In this document: piece after piece, positions 19,201-27,377 of the stretch
Position numbering within the stretch: position 1 is the first letter of the stretch
Layout of the letters: each line of letters starts with the position of its first letter
Source: a virus
IMG/VR virus record: IMGVR_UViG_3300025687_000118
Span: 1-39,297 of that record
Length of the DNA stretch: 39,297 nt
Strand: one strand, 5' to 3'
Program-made: the position numbers and the translations under genes
Notes under the pieces: generated by a model
What the model was told of the DNA's origin: nothing
Databases searched by the model: none
What the model saw: the letters and a program-made list of their open reading frames with translations, nothing else

Positions 19201-20272
19201 CGCCTTCGGCCCATTCAATTTCATCATCGTCGAACCCATCATCATCTAATTCTGGAGATTGTGCATTTGTTTGCGAGCCAATTAATCTACCATCTTCTGT
19301 TTGGCCTTTACCGGTTTCCTGATTTTCTAAATACTCAGGCGGTGCGTCTGTTGTTTCAATTACTTCTTCCCCGACACTGTTTAATGCTGGAGTAGTTTCT
19401 ATAAAATTTAGATTTTGTGCTGGTTCTGCCTCTACTAGAATAGTTTCTGTATTTCCAGCAGCAAACGGCATTAGTGCTGCTGAAGTGCCAGGTTCCATGA
19501 CAACTTCTGTATTTGGTGACAAGACTGCCACGCCGCCCGTTGAAACAACAAGGTCGCCATTGACTGCTTGTGATACACCTGTACCTAATTTAAATTCAGT
19601 GGCTGTGTCTGGAGTGATTCTTAATGTACCATCTTGTGCTAATCGCACTTGTGCTGCTGGTCCGGCTTCAACTCCACCGGTTGTAGGATTGAACTCTACA
19701 GCACGTGTTGGTGCGAATACTGCTTGTGCTGCGCCAGGCTGTACACTAACATTCCCAAGTTGTGGGTTTGAATCATAATTTGCATTAATTGTACTTCCTG
19801 GCATTGCAACCGACACTGGACTTGGACCAATGTTAAAACTTGATAGTGCTGCATTGGCATTATAGCTCAGTGCTTCTTGCGCTGTAATAGGTGCTACTAA
19901 CTCCGGAGTTATGTTAACATTAGCAGGAGTTCCGCCTGGTATAGCAGGCCCAGTGTTAGGAGGTGGTATTACGCCAGTTGGTCTGGTAGTTACAATAGGT
20001 GATGTAGTGTTTCCTACTATGTTTTGAGTTGAGGGTGTTGCGCCAGCGAGCGGATTATAATTTGAACGTGTAAAATTAAATCCATTTAAGTTTGTAACCC
20101 GTTGACCTGACGGATAACGTTTTGCTTCAAGTGGCTTACCGGCAGTTGTCCAATCGCCGGGTTTTGTTGGAATTTTTTCATATAGAACATCGTACCATAG
20201 ATCACCGTTTGGGTCTACATAGAAGTTCTTGTTATCAACATTGCCGCCGCCAGTGATTGTAATATCAGCCAC
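16283..20272 (-). CDS. Large baseplate/hub structural protein (1329 aa)
   Basis: Starts with GTG at 20272 (MADITITGGG), one base after the gp53 stop. Residues 1-400 are low-complexity, rich in Pro, Thr, Ala and Asn, probably disordered or fibrous. Residues about 415-930 look folded and are the conserved-looking part (NPFKDFATMTYAISLYLLDK, FHLDFYIDDIEIEGGV, AGTSIIQAIELVVRES, HKRYPYWFTGENTEIIDF). Residues about 1080-1200 are strongly acidic and contain a duplicated AEDIVAxQxAEFE unit. The C-terminus (about 1240-1329) is a more regular basic segment. Being between gp53 and gp5, it should belong to the baseplate hub. No separate gp27 is seen in the window, so the middle region could play the gp27 role. 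That is inference only. Confidence 0.8.
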   Translation of the reverse strand: MADITITGGGNVDNKNFYVDPNGDLWYDVLYEKIPTKPGDWTTAGKPLEAKRYPSGQRVTNLNGFNFTRSNYNPLAGATPSTQNIVGNTTSPIVTTRPTGVIPPPNTGPAIPGGTPANVNITPELVAPITAQEALSYNANAALSSFNIGPSPVSVAMPGSTINANYDSNPQLGNVSVQPGAAQAVFAPTRAVEFNPTTGGVEAGPAAQVRLAQDGTLRITPDTATEFKLGTGVSQAVNGDLVVSTGGVAVLSPNTEVVMEPGTSAALMPFAAGNTETILVEAEPAQNLNFIETTPALNSVGEEVIETTDAPPEYLENQETGKGQTEDGRLIGSQTNAQSPELDDDGFDDDEIEWAEGEGALLANDGIQYGNTGAGGTNKEESGIGDADTIGVADRNIATGSDGASPVPTEFLEKIVAKPNPFKDFATMTYAISLYLLDKPAYEKIMNQGIKSVAGLPLLIQSGGAAEDTVGTFGAFRDPNFHLDFYIDDIEIEGGVSGTSTQSVHNAFKINFRVKEPNGLTFLDSLHAAVKDHHLRKGFPADKINYAAQQYLMVIRFYGYDKFGRIVDGTTVSKTEPTSDTRAVSEKFIPFIFSGIKFTMAEHMIEYNCECAAIQSFFSQVGTHSAIPFNVELTGGTVASVLGIGGAGEGYSDDEFNPRLENNAINTKNNVTVYTGLANALNVESERAYGKEYAHKYIIEVEQGSEIGTKKIVVDPNVDKSLSAMPSDKSNPTAPNTDRVDKNQGRKSLPAGTSIIQAIELVVRESEFVKAQQNIEIDKRTGKPTVKAGAKNKVFQWFKVIATAVPRSAKINPQTMDYAYTITYTIKRYGVSDPKSPYFPQAYYRGVHKRYPYWFTGENTEIIDFRQDFNYLYYQQFGSEGLVNPQEINTIHVTKNFYMPRTNEASLGSQNKSSEPSSSVASILYSPADMASAELTIVGDPDWIAQSEIFYSPKVSKQKNVSNSPFMPDGSINYDASEVYFSIEYNTPADYQHTGLQNIGYNNPNKGVVDISGATATVVLAYRANTITTKLSAGQFIQYLKGTLLTWRDDVDALRQPDGSIGIDVDSNKRKAQQAEDDAFWANVDAEQAQLMSGVDPETVTFAEDIVAQQNAEFEEDNEPTVVNYIEPETAEDIVAYQDAEFEFDWDDNNSGDNVTTNSIVPPLTPQAKPTQPTVNEDKTKDVVVNGTTETEANPEFQNPVPPPPAARAEPVDNRAGAQSDGQGNFVYNGVEFSANTQAAYDNYIKLIDSNRPSIVEDYDPYYNAKVQRRVSVSRSGKKVDKILGAYDSNGDFVSFPSGNQPENNLRLLDARNRKIEADKNIDPFFRFD

Positions 20273-20273
20273 G

Positions 20274-20573
20274 TTAGAATCCTAATGCTTCTCTTAATGT
20301 TTCCAATGTTGGAAGAAATATTTGTGTGCCAATACGAAAATCATAAAGTGGATCAACAAGCGTATTTGGGTTGCGTTGTGCAAACACCCACCACAAATCA
20401 GCAGTGCCGTACAAGTCATGCGCTAATAGATCCGGACGCAAATTATATACTTGATTAATAGTGAACAATTTATCGTCACGTTTTTTAGGTATTTTTCTGT
20501 TTACCATCAAATCTAAATAAAACTCATTGTTACGAGTTTCATAGTATGGACTTGTTGCTGTGTATGTTCCCAT
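20274..20573 (-). CDS. 53: Baseplate wedge subunit gp53
   Basis: 99 residues. I start it at the ATG at 20573, whose A is shared with the TAA stop of the upstream gene (TAATG); an in-frame TTG two codons earlier is less likely. The gp53 family is recognised by SPYYETRNNEFYLDLMVNRKIP, the VYNLRPDLLAHDLYGTADLW segment and WVFAQRNPNTLVDPLYDFRIG, followed by a LysM-like end (GTQIFLPT). T4 gp53 is the last wedge protein, clamping neighbouring wedges together when the baseplate ring closes. The marine form is shorter than the T4 protein (about 196 residues) and keeps mainly this domain. Confidence 0.88.
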   Translation of the reverse strand: MGTYTATSPYYETRNNEFYLDLMVNRKIPKKRDDKLFTINQVYNLRPDLLAHDLYGTADLWWVFAQRNPNTLVDPLYDFRIGTQIFLPTLETLREALGF

Positions 20574-22447
20574 TACCAAATACCTTTCTTAATTAAACTG
20601 CCACTTGCAAAATCTTGTAAGCTAAATTCTTTACTAATTTGATTACGTGTATTAATCGGTAAGAATGTTAGGCTTAAATTAATTCTTGTTGGCACATAAG
20701 TATTGCCACCGTTGACTTTAGTTATACCGCTAAACCCTGAGCTCATAGGACTTAGTTCCTGCGGACTTCCAAACAAGTAATCTAATCCAGCATTTACTAA
20801 TCGGCTTAACACACTACTATTTCCCGAATATCCACCAGATGTGTTTTTACTCATATACTGGTCACCAGTGGTAGTTGAGTTTGTAGTTCTAATATAATCA
20901 ACATTATCTGGCAATGTATATTGAAATACTGTTAACGCACACGGATGCTCATTGAACTGATACTCGCCGAAGCCAGTCATATACAATAATGGTGGTGGTG
21001 TTCCTCGCTCTTTGTCTTGGCCGTAAAACATTTTAGTTGCAGACTTAAAGAAATGTAAAACAGCCAACAAGTAGTTTGCTTCTGCTGTATCCTGTGCAGT
21101 AAATTCAGCATTTACAATAATATTTTCAACGTGACTTCCAGAATAAAAATATCCGCGATAGTTGCTGTGGGTTAGATCGTAACTTGCATATCGTGCGTTG
21201 TTTGAAATTGTAATTTGTGGTACATACGGAAATATTACACCGTCTGTGTTACGTAGAGGAGTAAGAATTCCAGGATTTGTAGAATTGTATAGGTAGTCTG
21301 CGTAAGGACTTAATCTAATTCTAAAACGCCAATCAGTTTCATTAATAGGATTAATTAACTTGCGTTCATCAGCGATACTACGTAATTGTGATGTAGTAAT
21401 AATCCCTTCGTTTTCGTCTGCAAAACTAATTCCGCCGCCGTATTCTTGTTCCCATAATTCACGTGCTTGTTCGGAAGTTGGATCTACACCATATTTGGCT
21501 GCAATGATATCTAACTCTTCTGAGTGATCTAAGTAGAAATCATCAAAATCTTGTACAGGTAACGGATTACCTAAATAGTTTGATGTCTGTCCAATAGGCA
21601 CGCAAACACCATCGGTATCATCGTATACTTCTAAACCAACTCTACATCCATATTCGTCGTATTCCGGCCCACCTTGTGGGTCTGCACCGTATTGCCAATT
21701 GTCTGGCATGTCTTCACGTGCTACCCATTCGCCTAAATCGTCATTATAAACAAATTCATTTTGAGCTCGTGCTTGCCAATCTTCTGGTCTATCATCACGA
21801 GGTACGTACTCACCTAAACTATCATCATACCATAAATTAGGATCATTTGCAGGACTAAACTCATCATCATAAAGTGTAGTTCCTTGACGCTGTGCTAATA
21901 ATTCGTCTATGCGTGCTTGTTGATTCGCAGCATAATCATCTGCGGTAAGTTCAGCTAAGTCATCTTCATATCTTTGTTGAATATATTGATCCGTTTCTTC
22001 AGATTGTGTGTAATAATTGTATGTTCCCGGAACATCAAAAACATCAAATGCCGAATCAGGAAGATCTGCTGGCGGTGTGGATAGGTTTTGTTGTGCAGTA
22101 GTAGCAGATGCTGCTGTGTCAATATACGAAGGGACTTGTGCTGGAACAGCACCCGCCTGGAAATTTGATCCAGCAGCACCAAACTGGCCCGAAACCTGTT
22201 TTTCAATTTCTGGACCATTGTTATATTGAATTATAGTTGAATATAAATCAGCTTCGTAACTCTCAGCTTCGCCAATTGCTTCTTCTAAAGCATTATAATC
22301 TGGATGATTAAACAACGCCGACCCAGATAGCCCTTTAGCAGACAATTGATCTGCGAGAGTATCTAACTGATTGCCCAAACGTATTCTGTTTTCAATCGCT
22401 GCTGCGTATTCGCCTGCTAAATTTTGTGGTACTGGTGCGTTTGCCAT
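20573..22447 (-). CDS. Baseplate/tail-tube-end structural protein (gp48-like candidate)
   Basis: 624 residues, first gene of the minus-strand baseplate operon. Residues 1-310 are acidic and Tyr/Asp/Gln-rich with a tandem duplication near 205-250 (WYDDSLGEYVPRDDRPEDWQ and FVYNDDLGEWVAREDMPDNWQ), then a short Cys pair. The C-terminal part (about 345-624) is a compact domain common in marine T4-like phages: ETDWRFRIRLSPYADYLYN, GVIFPYVPQITISN, FTAQDTAEANYLLAVLHFFK, KMFYGQDKERGTPPPLLY. I propose a tail-tube cap or baseplate role like gp48 by position and domain type, but could not confirm it by alignment. The ATG at 22447 lies 21 bases downstream of a CATAAATA octamer, with AAGGAAA between them. 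Confidence 0.8.
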   Translation of the reverse strand: MANAPVPQNLAGEYAAAIENRIRLGNQLDTLADQLSAKGLSGSALFNHPDYNALEEAIGEAESYEADLYSTIIQYNNGPEIEKQVSGQFGAAGSNFQAGAVPAQVPSYIDTAASATTAQQNLSTPPADLPDSAFDVFDVPGTYNYYTQSEETDQYIQQRYEDDLAELTADDYAANQQARIDELLAQRQGTTLYDDEFSPANDPNLWYDDSLGEYVPRDDRPEDWQARAQNEFVYNDDLGEWVAREDMPDNWQYGADPQGGPEYDEYGCRVGLEVYDDTDGVCVPIGQTSNYLGNPLPVQDFDDFYLDHSEELDIIAAKYGVDPTSEQARELWEQEYGGGISFADENEGIITTSQLRSIADERKLINPINETDWRFRIRLSPYADYLYNSTNPGILTPLRNTDGVIFPYVPQITISNNARYASYDLTHSNYRGYFYSGSHVENIIVNAEFTAQDTAEANYLLAVLHFFKSATKMFYGQDKERGTPPPLLYMTGFGEYQFNEHPCALTVFQYTLPDNVDYIRTTNSTTTGDQYMSKNTSGGYSGNSSVLSRLVNAGLDYLFGSPQELSPMSSGFSGITKVNGGNTYVPTRINLSLTFLPINTRNQISKEFSLQDFASGSLIKKGIW

Positions 22448-22466
22448 TCTTACGTTTCCTTATGTC

Positions 22467-22494
22467 ATTATTTATGGAGTTCATTAACGGCGTA
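22467..22494 (-). promoter_or_regulatory. Putative late promoter of the baseplate operon (conserved 28-bp block, copy 2)
   Basis: Minus-strand TACGCCGTTAAT, five bases, CCATAAATAAT. The CATAAATA octamer (22476-22469) ends 21 bases before the ATG of the gp48-like gene. It is nearly identical to the block upstream of gp6 and lies in the divergent region beside the gp55 promoter. gp55, encoded next door, is the factor that would recognise it. Confidence 0.68.
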
Positions 22495-22512
22495 TATAAT
22501 GACAATAAATCA

Positions 22513-22542
22513 TTGACAACACACATAAAGATGTTATATAAT
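22513..22542 (+). promoter_or_regulatory. Sigma70-type promoter for the gp55-gp47-gp46 operon
   Basis: Perfect -35 TTGACA (22513-22518) and perfect -10 TATAAT (22537-22542) separated by 18 bases. The start is expected near 22549. The gp55 ribosome site AGGAG (22557-22561) is six bases before the ATG. A consensus host promoter fits early or middle expression by unmodified host RNA polymerase, before the late switch. Confidence 0.82.
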
Positions 22543-22567
22543 AAGTGTATTGATATAGGAGCCCTTA

Positions 22568-23470
22568 ATGGCACAACCAGGACAAAAGAGAGTAAATTAT
22601 CTAAACAACAAAGATATTTTAGCAGAAATTCACAAAAGTAAGAACACATTTTGCTCTTACCGAGACAAGATTACAGACAGCGATTTTGATTTAATTTTAG
22701 AACCAGACGAAAACGGCAAGACCGGACTTGAAAAGATCAACGTTCGCACACTGAAAGAAGCACGTGATAATCGTGCTACACGTTTGTCTAAACTTACAGG
22801 TGAAACTGTAGATCTAAAGTCAATTACTAACGAAGATATTGTTATTCGTGTAATGACAGACGAGCACATTCCGCTAGGACCCAAGAAACGCACAAAAGCA
22901 AGCACTAAACCTAAAAAGAAGAAAGCAGCAGATTTGCTTGACGATTTAGATTTAGATGAAGATACTGATTGCGAAACCTGCGACGAAAACGATCCCGATG
23001 TTGAAATGGTTCCGGTACGTTGCAACTTTCCGCCGTTTAAACATTATAGAATTGACGCAGAAGGTAATCCATTTGAAGTGGGACGTAGCCATTGGAAAGG
23101 TACTATCGATGAAGGACATTTTAGTAAAACACACGGCCGTGTTACAGACAAACTTGCTATGATGTATATGAAACTGTGTGAGCGTTATGCTACACGAAGC
23201 AACTGGCGTGGTTATACCTACAATGACGAAATGCGTTCGCAGGCTCTACTACAACTTTGTCAAATTGGCTTACAGTTTAATGAAGCAAAGTCACAGAATC
23301 CATTTGCTTATTACACAGCAGCAGTCACTAACTCATTTACTCGTGTACTGAATATTGAAAAGAAGATGCAAAATATTCGTGATGATATCCTCGAACAACA
23401 TGGACTAAACCCATCTTGGACACGTCAATTTGAAAACGACAACCCAGATACAAAATACCAAGAAGATTAA
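22568..23470 (+). CDS. 55: Late-transcription sigma factor gp55 (extended form)
   Basis: 300 residues against 185 in T4 gp55. The sigma-like part is C-terminal, about 195-290: GRVTDKLAMMYMKLCERYAT, YNDEMRSQALLQLCQIGLQF, NPFAYYTAAVTNSFTRVLNI and DILEQHGLNPSWTRQ. This is the region-2-like fold that binds core polymerase and recognises the late -10 element. The N-terminal 170 residues are extra: a mixed segment, a Lys-rich run near 115-130 and an acidic run with CETC near 135-155. gp55 replaces the host sigma factor and, with the sliding clamp, turns on late genes. It is the first gene of the operon, two bases before gp47, with AGGAG before its ATG. Confidence 0.88.
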   Translation: MAQPGQKRVNYLNNKDILAEIHKSKNTFCSYRDKITDSDFDLILEPDENGKTGLEKINVRTLKEARDNRATRLSKLTGETVDLKSITNEDIVIRVMTDEHIPLGPKKRTKASTKPKKKKAADLLDDLDLDEDTDCETCDENDPDVEMVPVRCNFPPFKHYRIDAEGNPFEVGRSHWKGTIDEGHFSKTHGRVTDKLAMMYMKLCERYATRSNWRGYTYNDEMRSQALLQLCQIGLQFNEAKSQNPFAYYTAAVTNSFTRVLNIEKKMQNIRDDILEQHGLNPSWTRQFENDNPDTKYQED

Positions 23471-23472
23471 TA

Positions 23473-24486
23473 ATGAGCTTATTCAAACGAGCAGCAATTT
23501 TCACCGACATTCATTTTGGTCTAAAGAACAATAGCATTACACATCTACAAGACTGCGAAAGTTTTGTAGATTGGTTTATTGATTTAGCCAAAAGTAAAAA
23601 TTGCGAAACTGGAATGTTTTTAGGTGATTGGCACCATCACCGTGCTAGCATTAACCTGCAGACATTAAATTTTAGTTTACGCAGTCTAGAAAAATTGTCT
23701 GCTGCGTTTGATCAGTTTTACTTCTTGCCGGGCAATCACGACTTGTACTATCGCGACAAGCGTGATATTCACGGAGCAGAATGGGCAAAGCATTTACCTA
23801 ACATTCACGTTATTAACGATTGGTTTACAGATAGCGATGTAACTATTGTTCCGTGGCTAATTGGCGATGACCATAAACGTATTCAAAAGATCTCATCCAA
23901 ATATGTTTTCGGACACTTTGAATTACCACATTTTAAAATGAATGCTATGGTAGAAATGCCAGACACAGGCGAAGTTAACGCAGATGATTTTAAAGGTGTT
24001 GAGCGTGTGTTCAGTGGGCACTTCCATATGCGGCAAAATAAAGGTAATATTTCGTACATTGGCAATGCTTTCCCTCATAATTTCGCAGATGCAGGTGATG
24101 AACAACGCGGTGCTACTATTTTAGAATGGGGACAAAACCCAGAGTTCTTTGCGTGGGATGCACAGCCTACATATCGTGTTATTGATTTGTCTGCTCTTAT
24201 TGATCACGCTGATCAAATTCTAAAGCCTAATCAGCATGTTCGTGTTAATTTAGATATCAATGTAAGTTACGAAGAAGCAAACTTTATTAAAGAAACATTT
24301 GTAAACGGGTATGGCATTAGAGAAATTAGTCTTTTGCCAAAATCTAAAAATCAAGAACATGAAAATGATGGTGTTGATACTACTGTATTTCATTCAGTTG
24401 ACCAGATTATTACTGATCAGTTGACAAACATCGATTCTGAGTTTTATAATAAACAATTGTTACTACAAATTTATCAAAACTTATGA
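23473..24486 (+). CDS. 47: Recombination endonuclease subunit gp47 (Mre11/SbcD-like)
   Basis: 337 residues, near T4 gp47 (339). The calcineurin-like phosphoesterase motifs are all present: D12-I-H14 in TDIHFG, G51-D52-W-H-H-H in LGDWHHHR, G87-NHD-90 in LPGNHD, then GHFELPHF and SGHFHMRQ, which complete the two-metal site. With gp46 it forms the exonuclease that resects ends for recombination-dependent replication and degrades host DNA. Its ATG follows the gp55 stop by two bases. Its TGA overlaps the ATG of the SGNH-like gene (ATGA), so the normally adjacent 47-46 pair is split by an inserted gene. Confidence 0.93.
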   Translation: MSLFKRAAIFTDIHFGLKNNSITHLQDCESFVDWFIDLAKSKNCETGMFLGDWHHHRASINLQTLNFSLRSLEKLSAAFDQFYFLPGNHDLYYRDKRDIHGAEWAKHLPNIHVINDWFTDSDVTIVPWLIGDDHKRIQKISSKYVFGHFELPHFKMNAMVEMPDTGEVNADDFKGVERVFSGHFHMRQNKGNISYIGNAFPHNFADAGDEQRGATILEWGQNPEFFAWDAQPTYRVIDLSALIDHADQILKPNQHVRVNLDINVSYEEANFIKETFVNGYGIREISLLPKSKNQEHENDGVDTTVFHSVDQIITDQLTNIDSEFYNKQLLLQIYQNL

Positions 24487-25223
24487 AATTATATTTTAAC
24501 GGATGTAGTTTTACATATGGCGATGGCATAATAAACCCTAGCCAGAATGCTTGGCCTAGTTTAGTTTCAAAAAAACTTCATCATATGTTTACAAATGATG
24601 CTGTTAGCGGTGGATCAAATGATAGAATTGTTTATCGAACTATAAAAAATGTTGATTACTACGATAAATTTTTTATAGCATGGACGTCGTATTCTAGATT
24701 TACAAAATACAATCCTGTTGACAATTTTGAAATTAATTTTAATCCAAACTTAAATTTAAATGCATCATTGCACCATAGTGATGATTTAAAATTAAATTAT
24801 AACAAATATAAAGATTTTGGTAATATGTATTACAAATATTGGTATAACGAGTTATACGAGTTTAAAAATTGGTTACAACAAATAATTCTATTACAAAGAT
24901 TTCTAGAATCTAAAAATAAGGATTATATAATGATGAATATGTTAAATTCCACCCTATCTAACTGGCTTAGCTCAAAACAAGATTTTATTGCAAACATTAA
25001 AGAGTTTATTTGTTTTGATCAAATGTCTGATGAACAAATTTTTAACGAATTTGATGAAATTAACCAGTATGCAGACGAGATTAATAAAGAAAAATTTATC
25101 AACTGGGGGGGATCTATCGGAGATATAATTATACAGAAAAAATTAACAATTTCAATTTCTGATTCACATCCGTCAATAGACGGACATAAATTTATAACTA
25201 AATTAGTGTTGGAAAATCTATGA
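24483..25223 (+). CDS. SGNH/GDSL-like hydrolase inserted between gp47 and gp46
   Basis: 246 residues. The N-terminus LYFNGCSFTYGDG (residues 3-15) is the block I of SGNH-type hydrolases, with S9 as likely nucleophile; SGGSNDRI near 42-49 could supply the Gly/Asn oxyanion residues. The C-terminal SDSHPSIDGHKF carries the usual Asp-His region. The family hydrolyses esters of lipids or sugars; the substrate here is unknown. It overlaps both neighbours by ATGA, so it is translationally coupled yet functionally unrelated to them. It is visibly more AT-rich than gp47 and gp46, which suggests later acquisition. A structural or non-catalytic role remains possible. Confidence 0.75.
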   Translation: MKLYFNGCSFTYGDGIINPSQNAWPSLVSKKLHHMFTNDAVSGGSNDRIVYRTIKNVDYYDKFFIAWTSYSRFTKYNPVDNFEINFNPNLNLNASLHHSDDLKLNYNKYKDFGNMYYKYWYNELYEFKNWLQQIILLQRFLESKNKDYIMMNMLNSTLSNWLSSKQDFIANIKEFICFDQMSDEQIFNEFDEINQYADEINKEKFINWGGSIGDIIIQKKLTISISDSHPSIDGHKFITKLVLENL

Positions 25224-26980
25224 TTAAAATTAAAACACTAACCGTTAAAAACTTTATGAGCGTGGGTAATGCTACCCAAGCAGTTCATTTTGACCGCAAT
25301 GATTTAACATTGGTTCTAGGTAATAATATGGACTTAGGCGGCGATGGTGCTCGTAACGGCACAGGTAAGACTACTATCATTAACGCACTTTCGTATGCGT
25401 TTTACGGTATAGCACTGACTAACATTAAACGCGATAATTTAATCAACAAAACAAATTCCAAAGGTATGCTTTGCTCTGTAGAGTTTGAGTATGCTGGTAA
25501 AGAGTACAGAATTGAGCGTGGGCGCAAGCCTAACGTATTAAAGTTCTACATTGAAAATGAAGAACAAGAGTCAACAGATAACGCCCAAGGTGATTCGCGA
25601 GAAACACAAAAAGCCATTGAGGAATTGCTAGGTATAAGCCACAACATGTTTAAACACATTGTGGCTTTGAACACGTATACCGAACCTTTCCTCAGTATGC
25701 GGGCTAACGATCAGCGTGATATTATTGAGCAATTGCTTGGTATCACATTGCTTACTGAAAAAGCAGAACATTTAAAAGATCAAGCCAAAAATACAAAAGA
25801 TCTCAAAAAAGAAGAAGAGTTGCGTATCCAAGCAGTTATGGATGCTAATCAACGTATTCAGGATCAAATTGATTCTGTAAAGCGTAGACAACGCATGTGG
25901 CTAGATAACCAACAAAAAGATATTGCTGATTACAAAGCGTCGATTGAAGCTCTCGAGCATATTGATATTGAAGCAGAAGTAAAAGCGTTTGCTGACATTG
26001 ATGCATATAACGAAAAGAAAGCACAAATTGATACATTACAAGGATATCAAACCTCAATAGACGCCGAAAATAAGCGTCTTGGCACCAAAATTCAAAAATT
26101 AGAAAAAGAAATTGCTTCGCTAAAAGATCACAAGTGCCATGCGTGCGGTCAAGAGCTGCACGATGCCAAACATGAAGAAATTTTAGCGGACAAAGAAGGT
26201 GACTTACAACAAGCCGCACTTCAAATTATCACTAACGAAGGCCAATGGGACGAAGCACATCAAGGATTGCAAGCACTAGGCGAGCTTGGCGCCAAGCCGC
26301 AAACATTTTATAAAACACTACAAGAAGCACTAGAGCATAAGAATACACTCGAAACTGCTCGTGCGCAGCTAGAAACACGACGCAACGAAACAGATCCATA
26401 TGCTGAGCAAATTACAGAAATGCAAGAGCAAGCATTGCAAGAAGTTTCATATGATCATATGAACGAGCTTGCGCATTTACAAGAGCACCAAGAGTTCTTG
26501 CTTAAATTGCTTACTAACAAAGATTCGTTTATTCGTAAAAAGATTATTGATCAGAATCTAGCATACTTAAACTCAAGATTAACACATTATCTTGACAAGA
26601 TTGGCTTGCGACATACGGTCCAGTTCTTAAACGATCTTTCTGTAGAAATTACAGACCTGGGTCGTGATTTAGATTTTGATAACTTATCGCGCGGCGAACG
26701 TAATAGACTTATTTTAAGTTTGTCGTGGGCATTCCGCGACGTTTGGGAATCATTATACCAGCCAATTAACCTTGTGTTTATTGACGAGCTCATTGATTCG
26801 GGAATGGATACACAAGGTGTTGAGAACAGTTTGAGCATTCTTAAACACATGACTCGTGAACGTTCTAAGAGCGTTTGGCTTGTATCGCACAAGGACGAAT
26901 TAATTGGACGTGTACATAATACGTTAACCGTTGTTAAAGAGAACGGTTTTACAACCTACGACACCACAGATGTTACTTGA
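25220..26980 (+). CDS. 46: Recombination endonuclease subunit gp46 (Rad50/SbcC-like ATPase)
   Basis: 586 residues, near T4 gp46 (560). The Walker A is at 43-52 (GARNGTGKTT). A coiled coil rich in Glu, Gln and Lys spans about 170-440 with a zinc hook CHACGQ near 305. The ABC signature LSRGERNRL lies near 488, followed by Walker B NLVFIDEL near 516 and a conserved VSHKDEL near 563. It partners gp47: ATP-driven opening and closing controls nuclease access to DNA ends. Its start overlaps the SGNH gene stop by ATGA; its stop overlaps the next start by 11 bases. Confidence 0.94.
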   Translation: MIKIKTLTVKNFMSVGNATQAVHFDRNDLTLVLGNNMDLGGDGARNGTGKTTIINALSYAFYGIALTNIKRDNLINKTNSKGMLCSVEFEYAGKEYRIERGRKPNVLKFYIENEEQESTDNAQGDSRETQKAIEELLGISHNMFKHIVALNTYTEPFLSMRANDQRDIIEQLLGITLLTEKAEHLKDQAKNTKDLKKEEELRIQAVMDANQRIQDQIDSVKRRQRMWLDNQQKDIADYKASIEALEHIDIEAEVKAFADIDAYNEKKAQIDTLQGYQTSIDAENKRLGTKIQKLEKEIASLKDHKCHACGQELHDAKHEEILADKEGDLQQAALQIITNEGQWDEAHQGLQALGELGAKPQTFYKTLQEALEHKNTLETARAQLETRRNETDPYAEQITEMQEQALQEVSYDHMNELAHLQEHQEFLLKLLTNKDSFIRKKIIDQNLAYLNSRLTHYLDKIGLRHTVQFLNDLSVEITDLGRDLDFDNLSRGERNRLILSLSWAFRDVWESLYQPINLVFIDELIDSGMDTQGVENSLSILKHMTRERSKSVWLVSHKDELIGRVHNTLTVVKENGFTTYDTTDVT

Positions 26981-27377
26981 ACTTTATCATCCGGAACTAA
27001 CCGAATATAAGTATTTTGTTAATGATGTTTTAATATCCGAAGGTCTGTGTAATTGCTCGGTAGTCATTAAAATAAACCCTGGTCCAGATAAAATTTCAGT
27101 TTGGTTTACGCCGTGGAAAATTAAACCTATTGTTAGAATAGATAATATTTTAGTTAATTATTCTCTTGCTAACATTTGTATGTACGATCATATGCTTGAA
27201 TTAAGTGTACCAACAGACTTTTTTGATCAGTATCATTCTGCTGATATTAATAGTCGCATTCAAAGTGTATTTGGCAATAAACCAATCGATCCTGCATTGT
27301 ACGATTTAGTTATTGGCATTGGCAAATCGCACACGGCATTAATTGATAAAATTCGGAACATTTTAAACATTGAATAA
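26970..27377 (+). CDS. Unknown protein after gp46
   Basis: 135 residues if started at the ATG at 26970 (MLLELYHPELTEYKYF), which overlaps the end of gp46 by 11 bases. An upstream in-frame ATG at 26931 would force a 50-base overlap and is less likely. I recognise no family. The protein looks folded, mixed alpha/beta, with the segments KISVWFTPWKIKPIVRID and LYDLVIGIGKSHTALIDKIR, no membrane segment and no signal peptide. It overlaps the start of the radical SAM gene, so it probably belongs to that cassette as a partner, carrier or substrate-binding protein. That is inference from position. Confidence 0.7.
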   Translation: MLLELYHPELTEYKYFVNDVLISEGLCNCSVVIKINPGPDKISVWFTPWKIKPIVRIDNILVNYSLANICMYDHMLELSVPTDFFDQYHSADINSRIQSVFGNKPIDPALYDLVIGIGKSHTALIDKIRNILNIE

